A stretch of 64,000 nucleotides of DNA, taken from positions 186,001 through 250,000 of the forward strand of contig NZ_SJZG01000001.1 of assembly GCF_004959775.1 (NCBI RefSeq), in the 5' to 3' direction. Below the pieces are notes generated by a model that made no database searches, had not been told where the DNA came from, and saw only the letters and a program-made list of their open reading frames with translations. Positions 17,929 to 27,365 of the stretch are shown one piece after another (positions within the stretch are counted from its first letter, which is position 1; each line of letters begins with the position of its first letter). This stretch comes from Agromyces sp. H66. GTDB taxonomy: Bacteria; Actinomycetota; Actinomycetes; Actinomycetales; Microbacteriaceae. A program made the position numbers and the translations under genes.

Positions 17929-19113
17929 GTGACGACGACGATGCGGATCGCGCTCATCGGCACCGGGTTCATGGGCCGGATGCACGCCCACGCCTGGCGT
18001 ACCGCCCCCAGGTTCTTCGAACTCCCGGTCACGCCGGTGCTGTCGGTGATCGCCGGCCGCGACGCCGATCGAACGGCCGCGGCTGCGGCTCGCCTCGGGT
18101 TCGCCGAATCGACGACCGACTGGCGACGCGCGATCGAGCGCGACGACATCGACGTCGTCGACATCTGCACGCCCGGCGACACGCACGCCGAGATCGCCCT
18201 CGCCGCCCTCGCGGCGGGCAAGCACGTGATGTGCGAGAAGCCGCTCGCGAATGACGTGGCCACGGCCGATCGCATGGCCGCAGCCGCGGACGACGCGCTG
18301 GCACGGGGCGCGGTGAGCATGTGCGGGTTCAGCTATCGGCGCACCCCGGCCCTGGCCCTCGCACGTCGCCTCCTGGCGGAGGGCGCGCTCGGCGAGATCC
18401 GCCACGTACGCGCCCAGTACCTCCAGGACTGGCTCAGCGACGCCGAGGCGCCGTTCACCTGGCGTCTCGACAGGACCCGGGCCGGCACGGGAACGCTCGG
18501 CGACATCGGGGCGCACAGCATCGACACGGCGCAATGGCTCACCGGCGACGCCATCGTCGGCGTCTCGGCCGTGCTGCGCACCTTCGTCGGGTCACGGCCG
18601 GTGCTGGACGAACAGGTCGGCCTCGGCGGACGAGCACGACAGGGGGCACCACGCGAGCGGGTGACCGTCGACGATGCCGCCGCGTTCACGGCCGGCTTCG
18701 CCGGGGGAGCGCTCGGCGTCTTCGAGGCGACTCGCATGGCGACCGGGCATCGCAACTCCAATCGCATCGAGATCAACGGCGAGCGCGGCTCCGTGGCCTT
18801 CGACTTCCGGGCCATGAACGAACTCGAGTTCTACGACGCCGCCGATCCGGCCGGGCGCCAGGGCTTCCGGCGCATCCAGGCGAACGAACCGGAGCACCCG
18901 TACGCCGGAGCGTGGTGGCCCCCCGGGCACGGACTCGGCTACGAGCACCTCTTCACCCACCAGGCCGTCGACTTCCTGCGGGCGATCGCCGGCGACGGCG
19001 ACGTCGCACCGACGTTCCGCGACGCCGCGCGCGTGCAACGCGTGCTCGCGGCCGTCGAGCAGAGCGCCGCCCGCGACAGCGTGTACGTGCGCGTCGACGG
19101 AGCAGCCTCATGA
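17929..19113 (+). CDS. Gfo/Idh/MocA family NAD(P)-dependent oxidoreductase 2
   Basis: 394 residues. Rossmann start RIALIGTGFMGRMHAHAW, EKP motif in MCEKPLAND, then the C-terminal Gfo/Idh domain with GDIGAHSIDTAQWL (family lysine/histidine region). First gene of the LacI-2 operon. GTG 17929 follows GAAGGG by 9 nt; the ATG at 17941 is an alternative start that would remove four residues. Shares ATGA with the following ThuA-like gene. The substrate is likely a sugar or sugar derivative released by the neighbouring glycosidases. Confidence 0.9.
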   Translation: MTTTMRIALIGTGFMGRMHAHAWRTAPRFFELPVTPVLSVIAGRDADRTAAAAARLGFAESTTDWRRAIERDDIDVVDICTPGDTHAEIALAALAAGKHVMCEKPLANDVATADRMAAAADDALARGAVSMCGFSYRRTPALALARRLLAEGALGEIRHVRAQYLQDWLSDAEAPFTWRLDRTRAGTGTLGDIGAHSIDTAQWLTGDAIVGVSAVLRTFVGSRPVLDEQVGLGGRARQGAPRERVTVDDAAAFTAGFAGGALGVFEATRMATGHRNSNRIEINGERGSVAFDFRAMNELEFYDAADPAGRQGFRRIQANEPEHPYAGAWWPPGHGLGYEHLFTHQAVDFLRAIAGDGDVAPTFRDAARVQRVLAAVEQSAARDSVYVRVDGAAS

Positions 19114-19817
19114 CCGCGCGCCGGGCACTGGTCGTGCGCGGGGGATGGCACGGGCATCGGCCGGTCCAGGCCACGGAGATCTTCATTCCCTTCCTCGAGC
19201 GCAACGGCTTCGAGGTGCGTATCGAGGAGTCGAACGAGGTCTACGCCGACGCCGACGCCATGGCGGCGACCGATCTCATCGTGCAGAGCGTGACGATGTC
19301 GGAGATCTCGCCCGAGGCGTTCCGCGGTCTGCGGACGGCCGTCGAACGCGGCGTGGGCCTGGCCGGGTGGCACGGCGGCATCGCCGATTCGTACCGCGGC
19401 AACTCCGACTACCTGCACCTCATCGGCGGGCAGTTCGCGACGCATCCGTCGAAGCATCCCGACCAGTGCGCCGGCGACGAGTCCGACAACTTCCTCTGCT
19501 ACACGGTGGACCTGACCGACCTCGGCCGCTCCCACGAGGTCATGGCCGGCCTCGAGGACTTCACGCTCAAGACGGAGCAGTACTGGGTGCTGCACGACGA
19601 CCTCATCGACGTGCTGGCGACCACGACCCACCCGGTGCAGCCGTACCACCCCTGGCATCGGTCGGTCACGTCGCCGGCGGTGTGGACGAGGCGGTGGGGT
19701 GAGGGGCGCATCTTCGTGGCGACACCCGGCCACAGTCTCGACGTGCTGCGCGATATCAACGTGCGCACCATCATCCAGAGGGGAATGCTGTGGGCGAGCC
19801 GCACGGAATCGGCATAG
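19110..19817 (+). CDS. ThuA-like domain protein 2
   Basis: 235-residue ThuA family member (RRALVVRGGWHGHRPVQ, GLAGWHGGIADSYRGN, GEGRIFVATPGHSLDV). Only distantly similar to the copy at 10807, so this is not a recent duplication. Sandwiched between two Gfo/Idh/MocA genes with a 4-bp overlap before and a 28-bp overlap after, implying tight co-expression. Precise activity unknown. Confidence 0.85.
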   Translation: MTARRALVVRGGWHGHRPVQATEIFIPFLERNGFEVRIEESNEVYADADAMAATDLIVQSVTMSEISPEAFRGLRTAVERGVGLAGWHGGIADSYRGNSDYLHLIGGQFATHPSKHPDQCAGDESDNFLCYTVDLTDLGRSHEVMAGLEDFTLKTEQYWVLHDDLIDVLATTTHPVQPYHPWHRSVTSPAVWTRRWGEGRIFVATPGHSLDVLRDINVRTIIQRGMLWASRTESA

Positions 19818-20878
19818 TCGGACTCGGCGTCATCTCGACCGCGTACCTCACCGTCCTGCAGCGGCATCCCGGTGTACGGATCGTCGCGACCGCCGACCTC
19901 GATCATGCGCGCGCGGCCGCGGTCGCCGCGTCGATCCCGGGATGCCGCGCGCTCACGGTCGACGAGCTCGTCGCGGACCCCGCGGTCCAGACGGTGCTGA
20001 ACCTCACCATCCCTGCCGCGCATGCCGAGGTCGCGCTCGCCGCGCTCGCGCACGGCAAGCACGTCTACGGCGAGAAGCCGCTCGCCGCGACCTTCGCCCA
20101 GGCGCGGCGGATGCTCGCCGCGGCCGACGGGTCGTGGGTCGGCGGCGCCCCCGACACCGTGCTCGGCACGGGCGTGCAGACCGCCCGCGACGCGATCGAC
20201 GGCGGCCGCATCGGTCGCCCGCTCTCGGCGGTGGCGACCTGGGTCTCGCCCGGCCACGAGTCCTGGCATCCGCATCCCGACTTCTACTATCGCGACGGCG
20301 GGGGCCCGTTGTTCGACATGGGCCCGTACTACCTGACCTCGCTCGTGCACCTGCTCGGGCCGGTCGCGCGGGTGAGCGGGGCGTCGTCGCGGCCGCGTTC
20401 GACGCGACGGATCGGCTCCGGTCCCCGCGTGGGCGAGGTCATTCCGGTCGAGGTGGACACGCACGTCACCGGCGTGCTCGAACACGCCGGCGGCGCCCTG
20501 TCGACCGTGACCTTCAGCTTCGACGCCGTCGCGACGGCGGCGGCCCCCATCGAGGTGCACGGCGAGGCGGGCACCCTGGCGGTGCCCGACCCCAACCTGT
20601 TCGACGGCGAGGTGCGACTGCGGCGTCTCGATGACGGAGAGTGGACGGCGCTGCCGCCCAGTGCGGGCTACGAGCACGCCGGCCGTGGGATCGGCATCAT
20701 CGACTTCCTGCGGGACGGCGGCCGGCGCGCGCACGGCGAGATCGCGCTGCACGTGCTCGAGATCATGACCGCGCTCCTCGACTCCGCTCGCGCCGGCGTT
20801 CGCATCACCCTCGAGACGACGGCCGAACGGCCTCCGCTCGTGCCCTTCACCCCCTACGAGCATTGGAGCCGGCAATGA
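19790..20878 (+). CDS. Gfo/Idh/MocA family NAD(P)-dependent oxidoreductase 3
   Basis: 362 residues; GIGIVGLGVISTAYL Rossmann motif, EKP in YGEKPLAAT, and the C-terminal domain with DMGPYYLTSLVHLLGP. The GTG start at 19790 lies inside the end of the ThuA-like gene, with GAGGGG about 6 nt upstream. Ends in an ATGA overlap with the GH51 gene. This is the third such oxidoreductase in the island, next to a ThuA-like gene as in thuAB loci. Confidence 0.9.
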   Translation: MGEPHGIGIVGLGVISTAYLTVLQRHPGVRIVATADLDHARAAAVAASIPGCRALTVDELVADPAVQTVLNLTIPAAHAEVALAALAHGKHVYGEKPLAATFAQARRMLAAADGSWVGGAPDTVLGTGVQTARDAIDGGRIGRPLSAVATWVSPGHESWHPHPDFYYRDGGGPLFDMGPYYLTSLVHLLGPVARVSGASSRPRSTRRIGSGPRVGEVIPVEVDTHVTGVLEHAGGALSTVTFSFDAVATAAAPIEVHGEAGTLAVPDPNLFDGEVRLRRLDDGEWTALPPSAGYEHAGRGIGIIDFLRDGGRRAHGEIALHVLEIMTALLDSARAGVRITLETTAERPPLVPFTPYEHWSRQ

Positions 20879-22392
20879 CCGCCACGGCGCACGCCGTCAT
20901 CGACCTGGATGTGACGGGCCACACCATATCCCGTCACGTGTACGGGCATTTCGCCGAGCACCTCGGGCGGTGCATCTACGACGGGTTCTGGGTGGGCGAG
21001 GACTCGCCGATCCCGAACGAGCGCGGCATCCGGCTCGACATCGTGGACGCGTTGCGGAACCTCGACATCCCCAACCTGCGGTGGCCGGGCGGATGCTTCG
21101 CCGACACGTACCACTGGCGTGACGGTGTCGGTCCGCGCGAGTCGCGGCCGAAGATCGCCAACACCAACTGGGGCGACGTGGTCGAGAGCAACCACTTCGG
21201 CACCCACGAGTTCATGGAACTCTGCGAGCTGCTCGGCGCCGACGCGTACGTCAACGGCAACGTCGGCAGCGGCACCGTGCAGGAGATGGCCGACTGGGTC
21301 GAGTACCTCACGCGCGACGACGACAGCCCCATGGCCCGGCTACGTCGTGAGCACGGTCGCGACGAGCCGTGGAAGGTGCCGTTCTGGGGCCTCGGCAACG
21401 AGGCGTGGGGGTGCGGCGGCAACATGTCGGCCGAGCACTACGCCGAGGAGGCCCGCCGTTACGCCACCTTCTGCCGCGACCACGGCGGCAACCGGCTCAC
21501 CCGCATCGCCGCCGGTGCGAACGAGGACGACCTGGACTGGACCCGGGTGCTGATGAAGTCGTTGACCGAATGCCTCGGCTGCCGGCTCTACGGAACCCCG
21601 GTGTACCAGGCGGTCTCGTTCCACTACTACACGCACTCGGGATCGGGCATCAACACCGAGGCGGCCACCGAGTTCACGGCGACGCAGTTCTACCAGACCA
21701 TGGCCTACGCCGCCGACCTCGACCGGGTCATCCGCGGTCACGTCGCGGTGATGGACTCCTACGACCCGGCGGGCCGCATCGGTCTCGTCTGCGACGAGTG
21801 GGGCACGTGGTGGAACGTCGAGGAGGGGACCAACCCCGGGTTCCTGTTCCAGCAGAACACCGTGCGCGACGCGCTCGTCGCGGGGCTGCACTTCGACATC
21901 TTCCACCGGCACGCGCGCCGGCTCACGATGGCCAACATCGCCCAGACCGTGAACGTGCTGCAGGCGATGGTGCTCACCGACGGCGATCGGCTCGTGCTCA
22001 CGCCCACCTACCACGTGTTCGAGATGAACAAGCGCCACCAGGATGCCTCGCTGCTGGCCACGCACGTGATCGATGCGCCGTCGATCGACGTCGACGGCGA
22101 GGCCCTGCCGCTGCTGTCGATGTCGGCGTCGACGAAGGACGGCGGTGCGCTGCTGTCGCTGACGCACCTGTCGGCGGACGAGCACCTCGAGGTCACGGTC
22201 GACCTGCGCGGGCGCGAGGCGCGGGTGCGTCAAGCGCGCGTGCTCGGCGGCGATGCGACGAACGCGTTCAACGATCCGGATGACCCGTCCCGCGTCGCTC
22301 CGCAGCCGCTCGCGACCGGACTCGCCGACGGGATCCTGACGGTGCGGATGCCCCCGCACTCGTTCGCCACCATCGAACTCGACGTGGGCTGA
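20875..22392 (+). CDS. abfA: GH51 alpha-L-arabinofuranosidase
   Basis: 505 residues, the usual length for intracellular AbfA enzymes. GNEAWG carries the acid/base Glu and CDEWG the nucleophile Glu; HVYGHFAEHLGRCIYDG and RWPGGCFADTYHWRDG are family signatures. It removes terminal alpha-L-arabinofuranosyl groups from arabinan, arabinoxylan or arabinogalactan fragments in the cytosol. Fourth gene of the LacI-2 operon, ATGA-coupled. Confidence 0.95.
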   Translation: MTATAHAVIDLDVTGHTISRHVYGHFAEHLGRCIYDGFWVGEDSPIPNERGIRLDIVDALRNLDIPNLRWPGGCFADTYHWRDGVGPRESRPKIANTNWGDVVESNHFGTHEFMELCELLGADAYVNGNVGSGTVQEMADWVEYLTRDDDSPMARLRREHGRDEPWKVPFWGLGNEAWGCGGNMSAEHYAEEARRYATFCRDHGGNRLTRIAAGANEDDLDWTRVLMKSLTECLGCRLYGTPVYQAVSFHYYTHSGSGINTEAATEFTATQFYQTMAYAADLDRVIRGHVAVMDSYDPAGRIGLVCDEWGTWWNVEEGTNPGFLFQQNTVRDALVAGLHFDIFHRHARRLTMANIAQTVNVLQAMVLTDGDRLVLTPTYHVFEMNKRHQDASLLATHVIDAPSIDVDGEALPLLSMSASTKDGGALLSLTHLSADEHLEVTVDLRGREARVRQARVLGGDATNAFNDPDDPSRVAPQPLATGLADGILTVRMPPHSFATIELDVG

Positions 22393-22501
22393 GCCCACGG
22401 CCCGGGGCACGCACCGCCTCTGGGTGCACCCCGGCTGCGGTGGGGCCCACTGCCCTTCGTCGCGCCCTCGACGACCACCGAACCCTCGCGAATGGATGAA
22501 C

Positions 22502-24133
22502 ATGACGACGATCACCCGCAATACGAACGTGACGGTCGACGGGCACGCGGCAGAGGACCGCGAACTGCGGCACGTGTGGAACCGCTGCGTCGGCGCTGGG
22601 CGCGCCAACGAGGCGCTCCGCGCCGACTGGCAGGCCCACTTCGCCGAGGCGGTCAGCACCCTCGGGGTGCGTTCGGTGAGGTTCCACGGACTCTTCCACG
22701 ACGACATGTTCGTCTACCGGACGCGCGGTGGCAGCGGCTTCGGCCCCGACGGCGAACTCGCCGGGCATGCGTACACGTTCAGCTACGTCGACAAGGTGTT
22801 CGACTTCGTGCTCGAGAGCGGTGCACGCCCGTTCGTGGAGCTCGGGTTCATGCCCCGTGACCTCGCGACCGACACGGAGACGGTGTTCTGGTGGGGCGCC
22901 CACGCGAGCCCGCCGAAGGACCTGCGCCGCTGGGTCGAGTTGGTCACGGTCACGATCGAGCACTGGATCGATCGCTACGGCATCGACGAGGTCGCGCAAT
23001 GGCCGTTCGAGGTGTGGAACGAGCCCAACCTCGTGCCGCACTTCTGGACCGGCACCAGGACGCAGTACTTCGAGCTCTACGAGGCCACGGTGACGGCGAT
23101 CAAGGCGATCGACGCGCGGCTGAAGGTCGGCGGACCCTCGACGAGCGTGTTCGTCCCCGACGCCCGCTACGACGGCGAGACCGAGGATCGCGAGGCGCAG
23201 TTCCCGACGGCTGCCGCGGAGGACGTCGACGCCCTCGACTGGCGGCCGGTCTGGATCGAGGAGTTCCTGGAGTGGTGTGCGGAGCGGTCCCTCCCGGTCG
23301 ACTTCGTCACGACGCACGTGTATCCCACCGACTACGCATTCGGGGTCGGCGGCGACGCCAGGCTCATCAGCCGCTACGCCGACGCCACGTTCGACGACCT
23401 CACCCTCCTGCGCCGGCTCATCGCCGAGAGCCCGTATCCCGGCGCCGACGTGCACATCACCGAGTGGTCCACCACCCCGTCGAGCCGCGACAGCATCCAC
23501 GACACGGTCTACGCTGCGACCTACATCACGCGCGCCTACCTGCAGTGCGCCGACCTGGCGGAGTCGATCTCGTACTGGACGTTCACCGACGTCTTCGAAG
23601 AGGGCGGAGCCGGCATCGGTCCGTTCCACGGCGGGTTCGGCATCGTGAACGAGCAGGGCATCCACAAGCCGACCTTCCACGCCTTCGCCGCCCTGGCGCG
23701 CCTCGGCGACCGGGTCGTGCGCTCGACGCCCGAGGGGGTCATCACCCAGGACGCCGAGTCCGCGAAGCTCTCGGCCGTGTTCTTCAACTACCCCGCCGAG
23801 ATGGGTGCGCGTTCGGTGGGATCGCGCGACTCCTACGCCGACACCCGCGACTTGCGGAGTGCGGGCCCCGCCCGGCGGATCCGGCATGCGATCGCCGGGC
23901 TCGAACCCGGAGCCGTCTTCCTCGTCTCGGTGCTCGACCTCGCCCACGGCGACGTGGCGGAGGAGTGGTACCGGATGGGTTCACCGCAGAACCTCACACC
24001 CGCCCAGACCGCGCACCTGCGGGAGGTCGCCGACGGACTCCGACGGTTCTCGCTCGTGGCATCGGCGGAGGGGACGCTCGACCTCGACCTCGAACTGCAG
24101 CCGTGGGCGGTGGCGTCGATCGTCCAGGCGTGA
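22502..24133 (+). CDS. GH39 family glycosidase (beta-xylosidase-like)
   Basis: 543 residues with the GH39 order: RFHGLFHDDM, WPFEVWNEPNL (acid/base Glu), VDFVTTHVYPTDYAFG and VHITEWSTTP (nucleophile Glu), then a C-terminal beta domain. Likely a beta-xylosidase or an arabinopyranosidase/galactosidase of the same family; specificity cannot be decided. The ATG at 22502 is chosen, with 22496 two codons earlier equally possible; neither has a good ribosome site. It follows GH51 by 109 bp, so it may be co-transcribed or have its own promoter. Confidence 0.85.
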   Translation: MTTITRNTNVTVDGHAAEDRELRHVWNRCVGAGRANEALRADWQAHFAEAVSTLGVRSVRFHGLFHDDMFVYRTRGGSGFGPDGELAGHAYTFSYVDKVFDFVLESGARPFVELGFMPRDLATDTETVFWWGAHASPPKDLRRWVELVTVTIEHWIDRYGIDEVAQWPFEVWNEPNLVPHFWTGTRTQYFELYEATVTAIKAIDARLKVGGPSTSVFVPDARYDGETEDREAQFPTAAAEDVDALDWRPVWIEEFLEWCAERSLPVDFVTTHVYPTDYAFGVGGDARLISRYADATFDDLTLLRRLIAESPYPGADVHITEWSTTPSSRDSIHDTVYAATYITRAYLQCADLAESISYWTFTDVFEEGGAGIGPFHGGFGIVNEQGIHKPTFHAFAALARLGDRVVRSTPEGVITQDAESAKLSAVFFNYPAEMGARSVGSRDSYADTRDLRSAGPARRIRHAIAGLEPGAVFLVSVLDLAHGDVAEEWYRMGSPQNLTPAQTAHLREVADGLRRFSLVASAEGTLDLDLELQPWAVASIVQA

Positions 24134-24151
24134 CCGCCACCGTGGGAGCCC

Positions 24152-26563
24152 TCAGGCCTCCACGGAACGCGAGCCGTCCCACTCCGATCGCAAGGTGACG
24201 GGATGCTCCGCCACCACGATCGTGTCGTCGCTCGCCGGTCGGCCATCGATGACGAAAGGATGCGGCGAGCGGACGCGCACCCGGCCGTCGGGTCGGAGCC
24301 AGCGGGCTTCCGGCAGACGGTGCAGCGTCAGCTCGCAGCCGTCGTCGTCCCACGCGAGCCGATCGACGACGATGCCGCCCCGGGCCCGCAGGCCGCTGAT
24401 GGAGCCGCGGCGCCACTCCCGGGGGAGCGCGGGCAGGATCGAGAGCGTGTCGACGGTCGAGTTCAGGAGCATCGCCGCGACGACCGCCGGGAGGCCTCCG
24501 CTCGCGTCGAGATTGAAGATGCTGCCGGCGTCGTGCGTCGTCGTCAGTGAAGGGCGCCAATGGTCGATGGCGAGCCATTCGACGCACGTGAGCGCCGAAC
24601 GGGCGTCGCCGAGGGCGGCGGCGGCCAGCCCGAGCTGGACGAGTCCGAACGCCATCTCCATGCGGCCCGGGGGTGCGCTCGGAGCCTCGGCGCGCCACGC
24701 GATCTTGGCCGCGATGGTCGCGGCCGCGGCGTCGCGCAGCGCGGCGGCATCGTGGGTCGCGCCCTCGAAGGCGGCGTCGGGCTCATACCACAGCGGGTAC
24801 AGCTGGGACGCGTGCCGGTGCCCGAGGTTCTCCGGCCACCGCGGCGAGATCCACTCGGCGAGCGTGCCGTCGTCGGCCCGACGGTAGGCCGGAAGGCTCG
24901 CGGCGAGCCGCCGCCAGCGCTCGTCCAACGAGTGGTCGCCACGAGCCGCGGCGAGCACACGCGCGGCACGCGCCGCATCGCGGTGGATCGCGACGTCGAT
25001 CGTGCTGTCGGCGACCAACGGCGAACCGCCGGGCACGGGCGCGTTCTCGGGCGAGTAGTCGGGCACGAAGGAGCGGCCGTCCTCGGTGGCGACCGTCGCC
25101 GTTTCGCCGAAGCGCAGGACCCCCTCGACGAGCTGCCAGAGCCGATCGTCGACGATCGAACGATCACCCGTCGTGGCGACCAGGTCGGCGGCGAAGCGCA
25201 ACACCCAGCCGCCGCATCCGACCCAGAAGAGATGCGGGAACTGCTCGTGGAAGTGATTCGCGAGGCCGTGCGTCGACATGCGCGAGGGCAGCAGCATCCC
25301 GTCGGCGCCGAAGATGCGGCGGGCGTTCTCGCGGTAATCGTCGAGGAACGGCAGCACCAGGTTCAGCAGCGACCCGGCGAGCTCGGGTGTGCCCGTGGCG
25401 ATCAGGCCGGCGATGCCGCCGTTCTGGAGGTTGCCGTTCATCGTGTAGTCGGCCGACCACGCCGGCTTCCAACTGCCCTGCCACACCCCCTGCAACGTCG
25501 GCGGCAGCTCGCCCGTCGAGGCGATGGCGTGAGCGCGGCCCGAGAGGTACGCCGCCTCGACCACGCCCCGGCGTGCTCCGGCGTCGCCGGAGCGAGCGGC
25601 GTCCCACAGTTCCTCGGTGGTCGGGAACCCGGTGCCCTCGAGATCGAGCACCGAGGCTCGCACGAGGGCGCCGTGGGTAGCGGACTGGCGGGCGCGCAGC
25701 GACGCCCAGTCGGCGTCTCGGTTCGGCCGCGGCGGGGCCGGCGGGTGAGCACCCGCCCCGACCGCCAGATCGATGCCGATGACCTCCCGCGCTCCCGCCG
25801 CCACGGCCATCCGTGAGCGCAGCCGGCTTCCGTCAGCCGATCGGGTCCACGGGAGCGAACCGCGGACGGTGACGGTCGAGGTCATCGCGGTATCCGCCGT
25901 GTGCGTGGTCACCCGCCCGGCGTCGCCCTCGATCTCGCATGTGGCTCGGACCGACCCGGAGTAATCGGGGGCGCCCGTCTCGAGCGCATGGGTCGCATCA
26001 CCCGTCAGTCCCAGGGTGAGCTCGAAGACGGTTCCGGTCTCCGACTCCATGGCGACGTGGACCGACTCGGAGTCCCGCGGCGCGAGCGCGCGCACCGTGT
26101 GACGCCCGCCCGAGGCATCCGCCCATGAGACGGCGACCTCGCCGTGCTCGGGGTCGATCGACCGCCGCGCATCCGATGACCCACCCGGGGTCGCGATGCT
26201 CAGCGTCGCACAGATGCCGAGGGGATCCGTCCAGATGAGGTCGCCGTCGTAGCCCGATCGCCGAGTCGCCTCGGTCACGAGGTCGCTCGCACGTGAACTG
26301 TCGCCCGCCAGGATCGCCTCGCGGATCAGGGGCAGCGCCGGCGCGATATCGGGGGCCGGCGGACGGGGATTGGCGGGAATGAAGAAGCGCTCGTGCGACA
26401 GCGAGATCCGCAGGTCGTCGGGCGGGCCGAACAGGATCCCGCCGACCCGTCCGCTGCCGGTGATGAGGCCCTCCTCCCACGTCGGGGCAGGGGTCGTGGT
26501 GTGGAACACGGGGAGCACCAGACCATCTTGGCGGCGATCGGCCCGGCTCCGGGCCAGGATCAC
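24152..26563 (-). CDS. GH95 family alpha-L-fucosidase/alpha-L-galactosidase-like enzyme
   Basis: Up to 803 residues. The N-terminal domain (WEEGLITGSGRVGGILFG, HERFFIPANPRPP), the alpha/alpha barrel region (LQGVWQGSWKPAWSADYTMNGNLQN) and HLFWVGCGGW identify GH95. Relatives remove alpha-1,2-fucosyl or alpha-L-galactosyl residues from xyloglucan. Start uncertain: GTG at 26563 is 15 bp after the methyltransferase stop; GTG at 26518 sits closer to the conserved N-terminus. Convergent with GH39, 18 bp between stops. No clear signal peptide. Confidence 0.85.
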   Translation of the reverse strand: MILARSRADRRQDGLVLPVFHTTTPAPTWEEGLITGSGRVGGILFGPPDDLRISLSHERFFIPANPRPPAPDIAPALPLIREAILAGDSSRASDLVTEATRRSGYDGDLIWTDPLGICATLSIATPGGSSDARRSIDPEHGEVAVSWADASGGRHTVRALAPRDSESVHVAMESETGTVFELTLGLTGDATHALETGAPDYSGSVRATCEIEGDAGRVTTHTADTAMTSTVTVRGSLPWTRSADGSRLRSRMAVAAGAREVIGIDLAVGAGAHPPAPPRPNRDADWASLRARQSATHGALVRASVLDLEGTGFPTTEELWDAARSGDAGARRGVVEAAYLSGRAHAIASTGELPPTLQGVWQGSWKPAWSADYTMNGNLQNGGIAGLIATGTPELAGSLLNLVLPFLDDYRENARRIFGADGMLLPSRMSTHGLANHFHEQFPHLFWVGCGGWVLRFAADLVATTGDRSIVDDRLWQLVEGVLRFGETATVATEDGRSFVPDYSPENAPVPGGSPLVADSTIDVAIHRDAARAARVLAAARGDHSLDERWRRLAASLPAYRRADDGTLAEWISPRWPENLGHRHASQLYPLWYEPDAAFEGATHDAAALRDAAAATIAAKIAWRAEAPSAPPGRMEMAFGLVQLGLAAAALGDARSALTCVEWLAIDHWRPSLTTTHDAGSIFNLDASGGLPAVVAAMLLNSTVDTLSILPALPREWRRGSISGLRARGGIVVDRLAWDDDGCELTLHRLPEARWLRPDGRVRVRSPHPFVIDGRPASDDTIVVAEHPVTLRSEWDGSRSVEA

Positions 26564-26578
26564 CCGAGCGCCGCCAGC

Positions 26579-27235
26579 TCACCGCACGCGACGAGCGAGC
26601 AGCGTGGCGTCCTGCACCTCCATCGTCTCGCCGTCGCGCGTGACGGTACGCGGTCGCTCTTCGACCGCGAGCGCCTCGAACTCCTCGGGCAGCCCCGGTA
26701 GCAGCTCTTCGGCGAGGAACATCGCCGTGCGATGGCTCGCCGTCATCTGGTGCGCGAACATCCCCGTCGGGGCATGCCCGACCACGAGCAGGTGCCCGCC
26801 GGGCGCGACGGCCTGCGACAGCCGGCGGGTCACGTCGACCATCCGGCCGTCGGGCGCATGCAGGTAGTGCGTGGTGACGAGGTCGTACGACCGGCCGTCG
26901 GCAGCGAAGGTTCGCGCGTCGACCTGCCACCAGTCGACGCGGTCGGCGACTCCGGCCTCCTCGGCGTGGCGGGCGGCGCGGGCGAGCCCGTTCGCCGAGA
27001 AGTCGGCGCCGGTCACCCGCCACCCCTGTCGGGCCAGCCAGATCACGTCGCCTCCCTCACCGCAGCCCACGTCGAGGGCCGTTCCCGGGGTCAGCGCCGA
27101 TGCCTCGGCGACGAGCTGCGGATTCGGGTTGCCGCTCCACATGTCCTCCGTGCCGGCGTACCGGTCATCCCAGCTCTCGGGCTCGAAGATCGCCGCCGCG
27201 TCGGCGTCGGTGGGCTCGTGTTCGTGTCGACTCAT
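26579..27235 (-). CDS. SAM-dependent methyltransferase (class I, TehB/UbiE-like)
   Basis: 218 residues. SAM motif I reads ALDVGCGEGGDVIWLARQG, followed by VTGADFSANGL (motif II) and YDLVTTHYLHAPD. The acceptor is unknown; related short proteins beside LuxR regulators are annotated only as class I methyltransferases. GGAAGG lies about 9 nt before the ATG at 27235; an upstream in-frame ATG has no such site. Sits between the LuxR gene and GH95 on the same strand. Confidence 0.85.
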   Translation of the reverse strand: MSRHEHEPTDADAAAIFEPESWDDRYAGTEDMWSGNPNPQLVAEASALTPGTALDVGCGEGGDVIWLARQGWRVTGADFSANGLARAARHAEEAGVADRVDWWQVDARTFAADGRSYDLVTTHYLHAPDGRMVDVTRRLSQAVAPGGHLLVVGHAPTGMFAHQMTASHRTAMFLAEELLPGLPEEFEALAVEERPRTVTRDGETMEVQDATLLARRVR

Positions 27236-27365
27236 CGGGGTCTTCCTTCCGCTGCTCCAGAGCGTACGGACCCGGCCGCCGTTCGGCACGTCCGGTTGCC
27301 GTTTCGGCAAGCGCACGACCTCGGCGCCACGACGTGAGGGGGCGCAGCGACCGGCGACCGCCGAC

